This document shows positions 9,302-19,388 of a stretch of DNA of 64,000 nucleotides, piece after piece (positions within the stretch are counted from its first letter, which is position 1; every line of letters starts with the position of its first letter). This stretch comes from Woronichinia naegeliana WA131 (GTDB lineage Bacteria > Cyanobacteriota > Cyanobacteriia > Cyanobacteriales > Microcystaceae), in the NCBI GenBank assembly GCA_025370055.1, contig CP073041.1, positions 5,302,272 to 5,366,271 on the forward strand. Direction: 5' to 3'. The position numbers and the translations under genes are program-made. Under the pieces are notes generated by a model. That model had not been told where the DNA came from. It did no database searches and was given only the letters and a program-made list of their open reading frames with translations.

Positions 9302-10375
9302 TTAATCTTCTCCAAAGGTTTCTTCTGTCTCCCCAGCATCCCCCGATTCTATCGGTAACACTAAAGACCCAATTTCCAGCTTTTCTCGAACTTGTTGCTC
9401 GACCGTTGTTGCCGTCTCTGGATGTTCCTCTAGATATTTCATGGCATTGTCCCGACCCTGAGCAATATTTTCGCCATTGTAACTATACCAAGCCCCTTTA
9501 CGAGTAATTACCCCACTTTGTTCAGCCAGATCAATAATGCAGCCCACCTGGGAGATACCCGAACCAAAGAGAATATCAAATTCTGCAATCCGAAAGGGAG
9601 GAGCGACCTTATTTTTCGCAACCTTAACCTTGGCACGAATACCGTATTCTCCTTCACTCCCTTTTTTAAGGGTTTGAATGCGTCGAATATCTAAACGGAC
9701 AGAAGCATAAAATTTGAGAGCCGTTCCCCCAGTCGTTACTTCTGGACTGCCGTAGCTGACCCCAATCTTTTGACGTAATTGGTTAAGAAAGACGACCAAG
9801 CAACCCGAACGTCCTACGTTACCGGCAATTTTACGCAGGGCCTTACTCATTAACCGAGCCTGGAGTCCGACCTGGGTATCTCCCATTTCCCCTTCAATTT
9901 CTGCCCTGGGTACTAAAGCCGCGACAGAGTCCACCACAATCACGTCCACGACCGAAGAACGAACTAATTGATCCACAATTTCCAGGGCTGATTCCCCCGT
10001 ATCGGGTTGGGAAACCAACAAATTCTGAATATCGACTCCCACAGCATCTGCGTAGGTCGGGTCGAGTGCGTGTTCTGCATCCACAAAGGCTGCTACTCCC
10101 CCTGCTTTTTGAACTTCGGCGATCGCATGGAGGGCGAGGGTGGTTTTTCCTGAACTTTCTGGCCCATAAATTTCAATGATCCTTCCCTTAGGCAGACCAC
10201 CACCTAAGGCTAAATCCAGGGTTAAAGCCCCGCTAGAGACGGTTTCCACTCGCATCTGAACCGCATCACCCAAACGCATGATCGCGCCCTTGCCAAAACT
10301 CCGCTCAATTTGCGTTAAAACGGCATTAAGGGTTTTATCTCTATCCGAATTACTGGTACTAGTACTGGCTGCCAT
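9302..10375 (-). CDS. recA: RecA recombinase
   Basis: 357 aa, the usual length. ATP-dependent strand-exchange protein of homologous recombination. Walker A GPESSGKT is at residues 71-78, Walker B is [10 protein letters not shown] near 140-150, the [13 protein letters not shown] and [12 protein letters not shown] segments of the core (including loop regions) are present, and the acidic C-terminus is typical. The start ATG is at 10375; the N-terminal Ser/Thr-rich stretch is typical of cyanobacterial RecA. It is an intact single-copy housekeeping gene between two IS fields. No SOS-box was recognised upstream. Confidence 0.98.
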   Translation of the reverse strand: MAASTSTSNSDRDKTLNAVLTQIERSFGKGAIMRLGDAVQMRVETVSSGALTLDLALGGGLPKGRIIEIYGPESSGKTTLALHAIAEVQKAGGVAAFVDAEHALDPTYADAVGVDIQNLLVSQPDTGESALEIVDQLVRSSVVDVIVVDSVAALVPRAEIEGEMGDTQVGLQARLMSKALRKIAGNVGRSGCLVVFLNQLRQKIGVSYGSPEVTTGGTALKFYASVRLDIRRIQTLKKGSEGEYGIRAKVKVAKNKVAPPFRIAEFDILFGSGISQVGCIIDLAEQSGVITRKGAWYSYNGENIAQGRDNAMKYLEEHPETATTVEQQVREKLEIGSLVLPIESGDAGETEETFGED

Positions 10376-10460
10376 TTATACCTCAGAGGTTCAACAGAAT
10401 TTTATTGGTACGGAGGTTTCCATTCTATCTTAAAAACTGGCAAGTAAACAAGCATTAAGC

Positions 10461-11000
10461 GTTGACATACTCCCCCGCGTGAACGACGGGGAATTCTTAT
10501 TCATAGTTCACAGAGATCCACTTACTATTGTTGGTTTCCCTTCAATGATAGAGGTGGTTCTCTCCCTATGCTTTCCCTCTTCCGAGGCAGATTCCTTTTG
10601 CCCAAAGGTACTGTTTTGCCATGACCTTCCCAGAATTCCCATTCCCTTTTTAAGGATGTTAATTGCCGCATTTGTATCACGACAAATTTCTATTCCACAA
10701 TTGGGACAAGAATGAGTTCTGGTACTCAATGACTTTTTCGCCCGATGACCACAATTAGAGCAGTCCTGAGAAGTGTAGTTGGGCGAAACCGCCACCACTG
10801 CTTTGTCCCAGATTTTCCCGTAGTAGTCTAACCACAGGGTGAATTGATACCAACTAGCATCAGAAATTGATTTAGCCAAAGTAATGATTCTTGACCAGGT
10901 TCGACACCTTTAAATCTTCATACACCACGATATCGTTAGATGCCACCACGTTTCGGGCTTGCTTAATTGCCCAATCTTGCCAGCAATTCTCAGTTTTAGA
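10461..11000 (-). mobile_element. IS200/IS605-type remnant
   Basis: The tnpB 3' part plus one element end survive. The end near 10472-10490 folds as CCCC...GGGG with a short loop, as expected for IS605-type subterminal hairpins. The upstream part of tnpB and the other end are missing. Confidence 0.7.
10508..10998 (-). pseudogene. tnpB: TnpB C-terminal fragment, frameshifted
   Basis: The zinc-ribbon CSNCGHR...HSCPNCG and the final RDTNAAINIL (RuvC-III-like Asp) identify TnpB. Upstream in another frame comes VVYEDLKVSNLVKNHY, the RuvC-II-like segment; a single extra T near 10880 separates the two frames. The N-terminal two thirds is absent, so this copy is dead. Confidence 0.82.
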
Positions 11001-11211
11001 CACAGCAAGCCTTTTAGGGATTTAAAGAACATTTTAAAGGGGTTTTTGGGGCAATCCTAGGCGTACTATTGTGCCTAAAAGCTTGAAGACTCGTAAAATG
11101 AACTTGTTAATCCCGTTGAATTTTCCCCCGTATTACGCGAACTAAAATCTGAAACCCTTGCTACAGTGCAAATTTAGAATTGCTGTTAACAAAATTTATG
11201 AATGAAGGATA

Positions 11212-11303
11212 ATGACGGAAGAACAGATCTTTGAACTGGACTTGCAAGCCTATCTTTATGGTCATCCCTTTGTACCAACAGAGATAACCAAGCAAGTTTA
11301 TTT
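11212..11303 (+). pseudogene. N-terminal fragment of an unrecognised ORF
   Basis: ATG at 11212 opens MTEEQIFELDLQAYLYGHPF... for 30 codons until the A2 element begins. About 28 bp upstream lies AAATTTAGAATTGCTG, a C-family terminal repeat (11169-11184), so this may be part of another IS. No function is proposed. Confidence 0.4.
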
Positions 11304-11427
11304 AGGGCTTGCTGAAAAAAGCTGAAACCCTTACGGAGAAAAATAGTAGGCGAATTAAGAACCGCTAGAATGCACGAAAATAGGGTGGAATGCCTCAAAA
11401 CCATTGCATTAAGAAGAGAGAAAGCAG

Positions 11428-11811
11428 ATGTACCGAAAGCAGATGTACCGAAAGCAGATGTACTCAATTGAAACACCAGAAAACTTGAAAAATCTGTTCG
11501 GCGGGCAGTTAGATGAAGAAAATCGTTGGATAGAAATGTCAAAAATGATTCCCTGGGAAGAATATGAGGAAGAATATGCAAAAAACTTCACAGAAAAAAA
11601 AGGAGCCCCAGCCAAATCATTTAGAATGGCATTAGGAGCATTAATTATCAAAGAAATTTCAGGAAAAAGTGACAGAGAAACAGTAGAACAAATAAAAGAG
11701 AACCCTTATTTACAGTACTTTATAGGAATGGAAAGCTATAGTAGCAAAGAAGCATTTAATGCGTCAATGATGGTTCATTTTCGTAAAAAAATAGGAATGG
11801 AATTAATAAAT
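11428..11811 (+). pseudogene. A2 transposase, N-terminal piece
   Basis: It begins MYRKQMYRKQMYSIETPENL: the first five codons (ATGTACCGAAAGCAG) are tandemly duplicated relative to other copies. It is interrupted at LINK by A3; the next 42 codons lie at 13506-13631, where a homopolymer one A shorter also shifts the frame after KKATGVASEKK. Confidence 0.85.
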
Positions 11812-13501
11812 AGGGCTTGCTGAAAAAGTCAAAAAACGAAAGAAATGTGGGTTAGGGAAGTATGGACTGAAAAAGCATAGATAACTTATCCTTATGGAAA
11901 CAAATCAAAATACAGATTTTGTTTAATCTATTGTTCCTTTCTGTCTAAAAAGGTCAACACAAATCACTCCTCACAAAAGAGAGGAAAATTAACACCATTT
12001 TTCACAAGAAAAACGACTCTACAACTTTTTACTTTTTGTCTTCTGAAGTAGAGTAGAAAGATTCATTACCAAAAAGTTCATCGCAATTACCGTTTCCGAG
12101 GTCTCAGGTAGTTTGGCCATCACTCGACCAAGACTAAATTTCCTCTTTCCCTGTCCGAATTTACCCTCAATGGCATTACGCACTCTTTCATCTGAGCGTG
12201 CCTCTTTCTTTTTTTCTTTGCTCACCTCTTTCGGCGGTCTTCCCAATCGGGGACCACTCATTCTTATATCCCTTTCTTTACAATAAGCTCGATTCGCTTT
12301 TGTTCGATAGATTTTATCCACATGAACCGATTCCGGATAACATCCTGTTTCCCTTTTATATTCTTCTATTCGCGCTTGTAAATCTCCCGATTCGTTGTAA
12401 TTATCCCAACTTAATTTGTCTAAGAAGACAAAGCCATTCACATTACTTGCCGATATTTTAGCTCCAAACTCTACTGCTTTTCCCGCTTTTCCACGCACTA
12501 TTGGACGCACGTGAGGTTGGCTTACACTCACAATTCTGTTTTCTACTTTATTTGTCTTTTTTTCATACATTTCTAACTGTTGCTCATACACTTTTCCTAT
12601 CGTTACAAGCTCTTCTTGCTCTTTTTTCGTTAGTTTTTCTAACTTTGCTCCCTCTTCTATCATTTTTTCTATATGAGACAAGTTTCTTTTTATATATCCT
12701 AGTTGTTTTTTTGTTCCTTTTCTTCTTTCTTTTTTTGACACACGACGTTTTTTTGCTATGGCTAAGTACTCTTTTCTTGCCACTTCCCTATAAGTCCTCG
12801 GCTTTTCTTTCCTTTTCTCTTTTATTTCTTCATACAGCTTATCTATTATTTTTTCTGTTTTTTCTCTGGCATCATTCAATATTCCTATATCCGTTGGATA
12901 TTTTATATCTGCTGGTGTACAAGTCGCATCTAACAATAACTTTCCTTCATTTTCTTTTTTTTCTGACGCTACACCCGTCGCTTTTTTTTCTATTTCTTTA
13001 TTAATTTTATTTATTAATTCCATTCCTATTTTTTTACGAAAATGAACCATCATTGACGCATTAAATGCTTCTTTGCTACTATAGCTTTCCATTCCTATAA
13101 AGTACTGTAAATAAGGGTTCTCTTTTATTTGTTCTACTGTTTCTCTGTCACTTTTTCCTGAAATTTCTTTGATAATTAATGCTCCTAATGCCATTCTAAA
13201 TGATTTGGCTGGGGCTCCTTTTTTTTCTGTGAAGTTTTTTGCATATTCTTCCTCATATTCTTCCCAGGGAATCATTTTTGACATTTCTATCCAACGATTT
13301 TCTTCGTCTAACTGCCCGCCGAACAGATTTTTCAAGTTTTCTGGTGTTTCAATTGAGTACTGTTGCTTTCGGTACATCTGCTTTCTCTCTTCTTAATGCA
13401 ATGGTTTTGAGGCATTCTACCCTATTTTCGTGCATTCTAGCGGTTCTTAATTCGCCTACTATTTTTCTCCGTAAAGGTCTCAGCTTTTTTCAGCAAGCCC
13501 T
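11812..13501 (-). mobile_element. A3: intact IS1182-like element inside A2
   Basis: 1690 bp with both ends and a 4-bp TSD AAAT (11808-11811, 13502-13505). Removing it exactly restores the A2 sequence GAATTAATAAATAAAATT. A self-family insertion in opposite orientation. Confidence 0.95.
12019..13377 (-). CDS. IS1182-like transposase, intact (A3)
   Basis: 452 aa from ATG 13377. N-terminal DUF772-like segment (FRMALGALIIKEISGKSDRETVEQI), first Asp region LLLDATCTPADIKYP, long lysine/glutamate-rich linker, second Asp region SVHVDKIYRTKANR and Glu region DERVRNAIEGKFGQGKR. All elements needed for activity are visible. Confidence 0.93.
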   Translation of the reverse strand: MYRKQQYSIETPENLKNLFGGQLDEENRWIEMSKMIPWEEYEEEYAKNFTEKKGAPAKSFRMALGALIIKEISGKSDRETVEQIKENPYLQYFIGMESYSSKEAFNASMMVHFRKKIGMELINKINKEIEKKATGVASEKKENEGKLLLDATCTPADIKYPTDIGILNDAREKTEKIIDKLYEEIKEKRKEKPRTYREVARKEYLAIAKKRRVSKKERRKGTKKQLGYIKRNLSHIEKMIEEGAKLEKLTKKEQEELVTIGKVYEQQLEMYEKKTNKVENRIVSVSQPHVRPIVRGKAGKAVEFGAKISASNVNGFVFLDKLSWDNYNESGDLQARIEEYKRETGCYPESVHVDKIYRTKANRAYCKERDIRMSGPRLGRPPKEVSKEKKKEARSDERVRNAIEGKFGQGKRKFSLGRVMAKLPETSETVIAMNFLVMNLSTLLQKTKSKKL

Positions 13502-13631
13502 AAATAAAATTAATAAAGAAATAGAAAAAAAAGCGACGGGTGTAGCGTCAGAAAAAAAGAAAATGAAGGAAAGTTATTGTTAGATGCGACTTGTACACCA
13601 GCAGATATAAAATATCCAACGGATATAGGAA

Positions 13632-13751
13632 CTGGACAGTGGGAAGTTTATGGATGGCAGAGAAGGTAATGACTATGCGGCCAAAGTAATTCTATCAGGA
13701 CTTGGAAAAGGGTCAAGTTTAGCGGCAAGGAATTTAGGCAAAAGCAGACTA
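13632..13751 (+). pseudogene. Short fragment of an unrecognised coding sequence
   Basis: Between A2 and the IS630-type element the frame from 13632 reads GKFMDGREGNDYAAKVILSG...LAARNLGKS without stops, with protein-like composition. It may be the end of a lost gene; no family recognised. Confidence 0.35.
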
Positions 13752-13759
13752 GTGGTCTG

Positions 13760-14036
13760 TCAATTTTCTATTTGTGGATAAAGACGCTTGAGACGGATAC
13801 GAGCCTCAGCCGTCGTGAATTGCCAATCTACCGACTTTTGGGAATGATTGCGCTGAGTGTACCAAGCCGTTGTTTCTTGCTCTAAAGTTTCCCGATCTGG
13901 AATTCGACGAGCTAGGCATTGCCGAGTCATTGCGGACAGCTCGTTTTCAGCAATATTAAGCCAACTGCCATGTTTTGGGGTATGGTGAATTTCCAACCGT
14001 TCGACTAGACGACGAGCCGTGGAAGGCTCAAATGCT
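13760..14036 (-). pseudogene. IS630 transposase, C-terminal part
   Basis: It contains HHTPKHGSWLNIAENELSAM, the IS630/Tc1-type segment with the final acidic residue (ENELS), and continues to the stop at 13760. Cut off from the rest by G2. Confidence 0.85.
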
Positions 14037-15273
14037 CAGGGCAAACGCATCTTATCCGAGTAAAACCTTAAGGAGATAGTCCTCGTCCCAACCAGCGCGT
14101 AGCCGTTTATTCTTGATACCAAGTTTCAGAGTATTTTCCTTTGTGAGCAAGTTAAGAGCGATATGGCGTAAGACGGCTAAATTCTCAGGAGCAAAATCCT
14201 TACGAATGCGACAAGCATCCTCGTTGAAGGCCAAGTCTAGAACCCAATGTAAAGAGTTTTCTATCAACCAATGACTACGAACAGATTGGGATAATTTTTG
14301 AGCATTACTCGGCAGGCTACTGATATAGTAGCGAGTCTCATACTCTGTTTTGTCTTTCAATCGTCTCTCCGCTTTAATCATACAGATGCTCGTCAACTTT
14401 GCCCATTTCTCCCCACCCAGCAAAAATTCTGTTTGTTCCATCGTCCAGCAACGGCGAATTTCAATCCGTCCATGTCCCTTGTCTATTGTTTGATGAAAAT
14501 CATGCTTAATTCCCACAAAATTAACCGATTGAGCATGAGCAAATAATTGTTCAACATCCTCACATAAATTACCTTGATTGCCTTTCAATGCCAAAACATA
14601 ATCTCCCCCTCGCCCTACTATCTGTTGGGCAATCTTTGTCTGAGTTCCCATGGCATCAATCGTTACGATACAACCTTTGACCTCTAGCATTTTCAGGAGT
14701 TTAGGAATCGCCGTGATTTCATTCGATTTGCTTTCCACCTTGCACTGTCCTAGTACTAGACGATTTGCTGTTGCCCATGCACTTACCATCTGAATTGCGC
14801 CCTTTCCGTTGGCATTGTCATAGAAGTGGCGAAGGGTTTTGCCGTCAATCGCTATCACTTCTCCTTCACTTACCTCCGCTATACTTTTGACCCAATGCAG
14901 AAAACAGTCTTGAAATTGCTCTGGATTCAGACTAGCAAATACACGCGCAAACGTATCGTCGGAGGGGATGCCATTCGGCAATTCCAAAATTTTTTTTAGC
15001 CATTGATGTTTAGCCTTGCCGAAACTTTCCATGGCTACCCAACCTTCTGCTCCACAAATGACGGCTAAGATGGCAATCGTTAGAATATCAATGAGTTTAT
15101 GCCGTTTTGTTCGTTCGATGCGAGGGTCATCTATTTCGGCAAAGTGTTCTACCAGTCTATATTTGGGTCGGAGTTTCATCGCTTTTGTTTTCTATGCACT
15201 TTCCCTTATTTTCCCTTATCCATCCCTCTATAATGTTCTTGTATCTGTATCATTTTTAGATGCGTTCGCCCTG
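14037..15273 (-). mobile_element. G2: intact ISAs1 element inside the IS630 element
   Basis: 1237 bp with both ends and a 10-bp TSD CTCAAATGCT at 14027-14036 and 15274-15283. Confidence 0.95.
14052..15179 (-). CDS. ISAs1-family transposase (G2)
   Basis: 375 aa, the same as the G1 product except for one visible change near the first catalytic Asp ([10 protein letters not shown] instead of [10 protein letters not shown]). Otherwise intact. Confidence 0.93.
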   Translation of the reverse strand: MKLRPKYRLVEHFAEIDDPRIERTKRHKLIDILTIAILAVICGAEGWVAMESFGKAKHQWLKKILELPNGIPSDDTFARVFASLNPEQFQDCFLHWVKSIAEVSEGEVIAIDGKTLRHFYDNANGKGAIQMVSAWATANRLVLGQCKVESKSNEITAIPKLLKMLEVKGCIVTIDAMGTQTKIAQQIVGRGGDYVLALKGNQGNLCEDVEQLFAHAQSVNFVGIKHDFHQTIDKGHGRIEIRRCWTMEQTEFLLGGEKWAKLTSICMIKAERRLKDKTEYETRYYISSLPSNAQKLSQSVRSHWLIENSLHWVLDLAFNEDACRIRKDFAPENLAVLRHIALNLLTKENTLKLGIKNKRLRAGWDEDYLLKVLLG

Positions 15274-16139
15274 CTCAAATGCTTCATATAGTGAGGCAAG
15301 TTTGTGAGTATTTAGCTGATCACATACTAAAATGACTTTGTCGTTATCAGCATAGTCGTTATCGAGTAAATTCTTAATTTCTGTTGCCCAGTCAACCGAT
15401 GTTCTACGTTCACTGACAACTGTCTTTCGCCACCCAGACAAGGGTTCTGTAAACATAAAGATATTGGCTGTTCCATTGCGTTCATATTCGTAATCATGCG
15501 CCTCTGGCTGTCCAGGTTTGGCTGGTAGAGGAAGGCGGGTTTCTTTGACCAATTGTATAGGTTGCTCATCCATGCAAATCACTGGACAATTGGGGTCATA
15601 GGGTCGGTGATAAATTTCTAGAACATCTTCCATGTTAGACACAAATTCGGCACTCTTTTCTGGTGGAATCACGTACATCTGTCGCAGATGAGGTTTTAGT
15701 TCGTTTTTTTTAACACTTGACGCACGGTTTCGTGACTAATTGCTGGCACAATTTCTAACTCGACCGCCTTGTCGGCTAGTAACCTCAATGTCCAACGGGC
15801 TTGACCAGCAGGCGGTTCTCCACAACGTAAGGCGATTAGTTTTGCTTCTACCTCTCCATCAATAATCGGTTGACGAGGCGGCGTTTTGCGGGGCTTGCGG
15901 CTTAATGCTGACTCCACACCTTCATTGACCAATCGCTCCCTGAGATTGGCGACTGTGTTACGGTGACAACTAAAGGCGGCGGCAGCTTCCTCATCCGTCC
16001 ATCCTTGTCCATTCACATCAATGTTTAACAGAATATTGGCGTGCTTAATTTTGTAAGCCGCTCCTTTGCCGATGGATACCAAATCTTTTAGGGTCTGACG
16101 TTCTTCTTGACTTAATCGGACAATATAGGTCTTGAGCAT
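15274..16139 (-). pseudogene. IS630 transposase, N-terminal and central parts
   Basis: ATG at 16139 opens an HTH domain (SQEERQTLKDLVSIGKGAAYKIKHANILL... RNTVANLRERLV). The frame ends after LKKTN at 15696, and the -1 frame continues NELKPHLRQMYVIPPEKSAEF; the switch lies on a run of eight As, a common frameshift signal in IS630 elements. The second part holds CMDEQP and VCDQLNTH (the two Asp motifs) before G2 cuts it. Confidence 0.85.
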
Positions 16140-16147
16140 GGTTACTT

Positions 16148-17836
16148 AGGGCTTGCTGAAAAAAGCTGAAACCTTTACGGAGAAAAATAGTAGGCGAATT
16201 AAGAACCGCTAGAATGCACGAAAATAGGGTAGAATGCCTCAAAACCATTGCATTAAGAAGAGAGAAAGCAGATGTACCGAAAGCAACAGTACTCAATTGA
16301 AACACCAGAAAACTTGAAAAATCTGTTCGGCGGGCAGTTAGACGAAGAAAATCGTTGGATAGAAATGTCAAAAATGATTCCCTGGGAAGAATATGAGGAA
16401 GAATATGCAAAAAACTTCACAGAAAAAAAAGGAGCCCCAGCCAAATCATTTAGAATGGCATTAGGAGCATTAATTATCAAAGAAATTTCAGGAAAAAGTG
16501 ACAGAGAAACAGTAGAACAAATAAAAGAGAACCCTTATTTACAGTACTTTATAGGAATGGAAAGCTATAGTAGCAAAGAAGCATTTAATGCGTCAATGAT
16601 GGTTCATTTTCGTAAAAAAATAGGAATGGAATTAATAAATAAAATTAATAAAGAAATAGAAAAAAAGCGACGGGTGTAGCGTCAGAAAAAAAAGAAAATG
16701 AAGGAAAGTTATTGTTAGATGCGACTTGTACACCAGCAGATATAAAATATCCAACGGATATAGGAATATTGAATGATGCCAGAGAAAAAACAGAAAAAAT
16801 AATAGATAAGCTGTATGAAGAAATAAAAGAGAAAAGGAAAGAAAAGCCGAGGACTTATAGGGAAGTGGCAAGAAAAGAGTACTTAGCCATAGCAAAAAAA
16901 CGTCGTGTGTCAAAAAAAGAAAGAAGAAAAGGAACAAAAAAACAACTAGGATATATAAAAAGAAACTTGTCTCATATAGAAAAAATGATAGAAGAGGGAG
17001 CAAAGTTAGAAAAACTAACGAAAAAAGAGCAAGAAGAGCTTGTAACGATAGGAAAAGTGTATGAGCAACAGTTAGAAATGTATGAAAAAAAGACAAATAA
17101 AGTAGAAAACAGAATTGTGAGTGTAAGCCAACCTCACGTGCGTCCAATAGTGCGTGGAAAAGCGGGAAAAGCAGTAGAGTTTGGAGCTAAAATATCGGCA
17201 AGTAATGTGAATGGCTTTGTCTTCTTAGACAAATTAAGTTGGGATAATTACAACGAATCGGGAGATTTACAAGCGCGAATAGAAGAATATAAAAGGGAAA
17301 CAGGATGTTATCCGGAATCGGTTCATGTGAATAAAATCTATCGAACAAAAGCGAATCGAGCTTATTGTAAAGAAAGGGATATAAGAATGAGTGGTCCCCG
17401 ATTGGGAAGACCGCCGAAAGAGGTGAGCAAAGAAAAAAAGAAAGAGGCACGCTCAGATGAAAGAGTGCGTAATGCCATTGAGGGTAAATTCGGACAGGGA
17501 AAGAGGAAATTTAGTCTTGGTCGAGTGATGGCCAAACTACCTGAGACCTCGGAAACGGTAATTGCGATGAACTTTTTGGTAATGAATCTTTCTACTCTAC
17601 TTCAGAAGACAAAAAGTAAAAAGTTGTAGAGTCGTTTTTCTTGTGAAAAATGGTGTTAATTTTCCTCTCTTTTGTGAGGAGTGATTTGTGTTGACCTTTT
17701 TAGACAGAAAGGAACAATAGATTAAACAAAATCTGTATTTTGATTTGTTTCCATAAGGATAAGTTATCTATGCTTTTTCAGTCCATACTTCCCTAACCCA
17801 CATTTCTTTCGCTTTTTGACTTTTTCAGCAAGCCCT
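16148..17836 (+). mobile_element. A4: IS1182-like element with point damage
   Basis: 1689 bp, one base short of the family length. Flanking 4-mers are ACTT and ATTT, an imperfect TSD. Confidence 0.9.
16272..17629 (+). pseudogene. A4 transposase, frameshifted and active-site changed
   Basis: One A is missing in the run near 16667, so the frame ends at 16679 and restarts as an ORF from 16712. In addition the second Asp region reads SVHVNKIYRTK where every other copy has VDKIYRT (Asp to Asn), so the protein would be inactive even if the frame were restored. Confidence 0.9.
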
Positions 17837-17870
17837 ATTTAGGTAGTGTTCTGAATCTGTGGAAGCACAT

Positions 17871-18187
17871 CTAAATAAGACATCCAAATTCAAAGCGATT
17901 GATAAATAATCCAAGGACAATATCGTGCATCACAATAGATTTGGAGAAACAAATCGTTTTTCTCGCTAATCTCTTTATTCGAGTTCTCAATGTCAAGTGC
18001 TTTCGTTCGATTTTTTGAGTATTATACTTACCCACCTCATGCAATGCTGGCTCAATATGTCGTTCGTAAGCCCCCCATCCATCTGTATAATATTGAGTAA
18101 TACCAAAAGGTTCTAACAACTCTTTTAGCCTTAGAAATGCTTCGTCTTTGTGACCAGACAAAACATAAGCTAATATCTCACCTGTCT
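17871..18187 (-). pseudogene. IS1 transposase C-terminal copy (inverted arm)
   Basis: It encodes the last about 100 residues of the IS1 transposase, identical in protein to the C-terminus of 18607-19005, but in inverse orientation and without N-terminus. Confidence 0.85.
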
Positions 18188-18253
18188 GGTCGTGTTCTAA
18201 ACCTGTGGAAAAGAGTAATAATAAATAAATGTAAATCTTAAAATTGGTGTGCC

Positions 18254-18532
18254 ATGCTATTCAAAGCAATTGTTTGCCCAAGTTGTCAAAGTACGGATAT
18301 TGTGAAACACGGCCCCTCTGGGGAGGGGAAAGAGCGTTACAGATGTCGTAATACAGAATGTAAGCGTTGCACATTTATCTTAAACTATACTTATAAAGGT
18401 TATTTGCCAGAAGTAAAGGAAAAGATTGCCGAAATGGCAATGAATGGTAGTGGCATAAGGGATACAGCCCGTGTGCTGAGGATTAGTCCATCAACAGTGA
18501 TTAGTGAACTAAAAAAAAAGAGTCTAGTTTAG
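18254..18532 (+). CDS. IS1 InsA-like ORF
   Basis: 92 aa from ATG 18254. N-terminal zinc-finger CPSCQSTDIVKHG...RYRCRNTECKRC followed by an HTH-like segment (GSGIRDTARVLRISPSTVI). It ends ELKKKSLV just after nine consecutive As (18511-18519). A -1 slip there opens an uninterrupted frame into the catalytic ORF, the classic IS1 programmed-frameshift layout. Confidence 0.85.
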   Translation: MLFKAIVCPSCQSTDIVKHGPSGEGKERYRCRNTECKRCTFILNYTYKGYLPEVKEKIAEMAMNGSGIRDTARVLRISPSTVISELKKKSLV

Positions 18533-18606
18533 TATTCGTCAACGAAAAAAAACTAGCAGAACTGGAACCCAGTCAGAGTATTGTAACGCTCTGCCAATGG
18601 AATGAC

Positions 18607-19005
18607 GTGGAAGCAGAACTCGACGAAATGTGGGGTTTTGTGAAGAGCAAAAAAGAGCAAAGATGGTTATGGCACGCTATTGCTCATAAGACAGGTGAGA
18701 TATTAGCTTATGTTTTGTCTGGTCACAAAGACGAAGCATTTCTAAGGCTAAAAGAGTTGTTAGAACCTTTTGGTATTACTCAATATTATACAGATGGATG
18801 GGGGGCTTACGAACGACATATTGAGCCAGCATTGCATGAGGTGGGTAAGTATAATACTCAAAAAATCGAACGAAAGCACTTGACATTGAGAACTCGAATA
18901 AAGAGATTAGCGAGAAAAACGATTTGTTTCTCCAAATCTATTGTGATGCACGATATTGTCCTTGGATTATTTATCAATCGCTTTGAATTTGGATGTCTTA
19001 TTTAG
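18607..19005 (+). CDS. IS1 InsB-like catalytic ORF
   Basis: 132 aa as drawn; the fused reading frame enters from 18520 (ESSLVFVNEKKLAELEPSQ...). DDE features are ELDEMWGF (first Asp region), YYTDGWGAY (second) and KIERKHLTLRTRIKRL (Glu and the K/R-rich helix). The InsA-InsB' fusion would be about 250 aa, normal for IS1. Probably functional. Confidence 0.85.
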   Translation: MEAELDEMWGFVKSKKEQRWLWHAIAHKTGEILAYVLSGHKDEAFLRLKELLEPFGITQYYTDGWGAYERHIEPALHEVGKYNTQKIERKHLTLRTRIKRLARKTICFSKSIVMHDIVLGLFINRFEFGCLI

Positions 19006-19101
19006 ATGTGCTTCCACAGATTCAGAACACTACCCCCTATTTAGAGCAGGGAACCCCATCTTCCTACATTGGTGCCGACTCAACGTCAGGGCAAACGCAG
19101 C

Positions 19102-19388
19102 TTATCCGAGTAAAACCTTAAGGAGATAGTCCTCGTCCCAACCAGCGCGTAGCCGTTTATTCTTGATACCAAGTTTCAGAGTATTTTCCTTTGTGAGCAA
19201 GTTAAGAGCGATATGGCGTAAGACGGCTAAATTCTCAGGAGCAAAATCCTTACGAATGCGACAAGCATCCTCATTGAAGGCCAAGTCTAGAACCCAATGT
19301 AAAGAGTTTTCTATCAACCAATGACTACGAACAGATTGGGATAATTTTTGAGCATTACTCGGCAGGCTACTGATATAGTAGCGAGTCT
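19102..19388 (-). pseudogene. G3 ISAs1 transposase, C-terminal piece
   Basis: It contains the [16 protein letters not shown] Glu region to the stop, cut by the IS4 insertion at 19389. Confidence 0.88.

Larger units (their letters stand above)
11304..13631 (+). mobile_element. A2: truncated IS1182-like element hosting A3
   Basis: The left end AGGGCTTGCTGAAAAA is at 11304. The sequence runs to 11811, is interrupted by A3 with AAAT duplication, and resumes at 13506 until about 13631, where homology to other A copies stops abruptly inside the transposase gene. Confidence 0.88.
13752..16147 (-). mobile_element. IS630-family element split by ISAs1 G2
   Basis: The 3' end begins after TA at 13750-13751 (GTGGTCTGTCAATTTTC). 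The coding region continues across G2. The 5' end is lost where A4 begins at 16148. Confidence 0.8.
17842..19034 (+). mobile_element. J: compound IS1 unit with two outward right ends
   Basis: It starts GGTAGTGTTCTGAATCTG and ends with the exact inverse. A 9-bp direct repeat CCCTATTTA flanks the whole unit (17833-17841 and 19035-19043). Inside are an inverted 346-bp copy of the IS1 3' half (17842-18187) and a complete IS1 (18188-19034, left end GGTCGTGTTCTAAACCTG). Confidence 0.88.

Noticed and set aside
12501-13004. Long Leu/Phe-rich ORF opposite an IS1182-like transposase (also at 1838, 16632, 43632)
   Set aside because: It is the antisense of the Lys/Glu-rich transposase linker; AAA/GAA codons read as TTT/TTC on the other strand. 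It recurs only with the IS.
11304-17836. A2 and A4 as recombined halves of one element (ATTT at the left of A2 and at the right of A4)
   Set aside because: A 4-bp match is too weak, and A4 is complete on its own.
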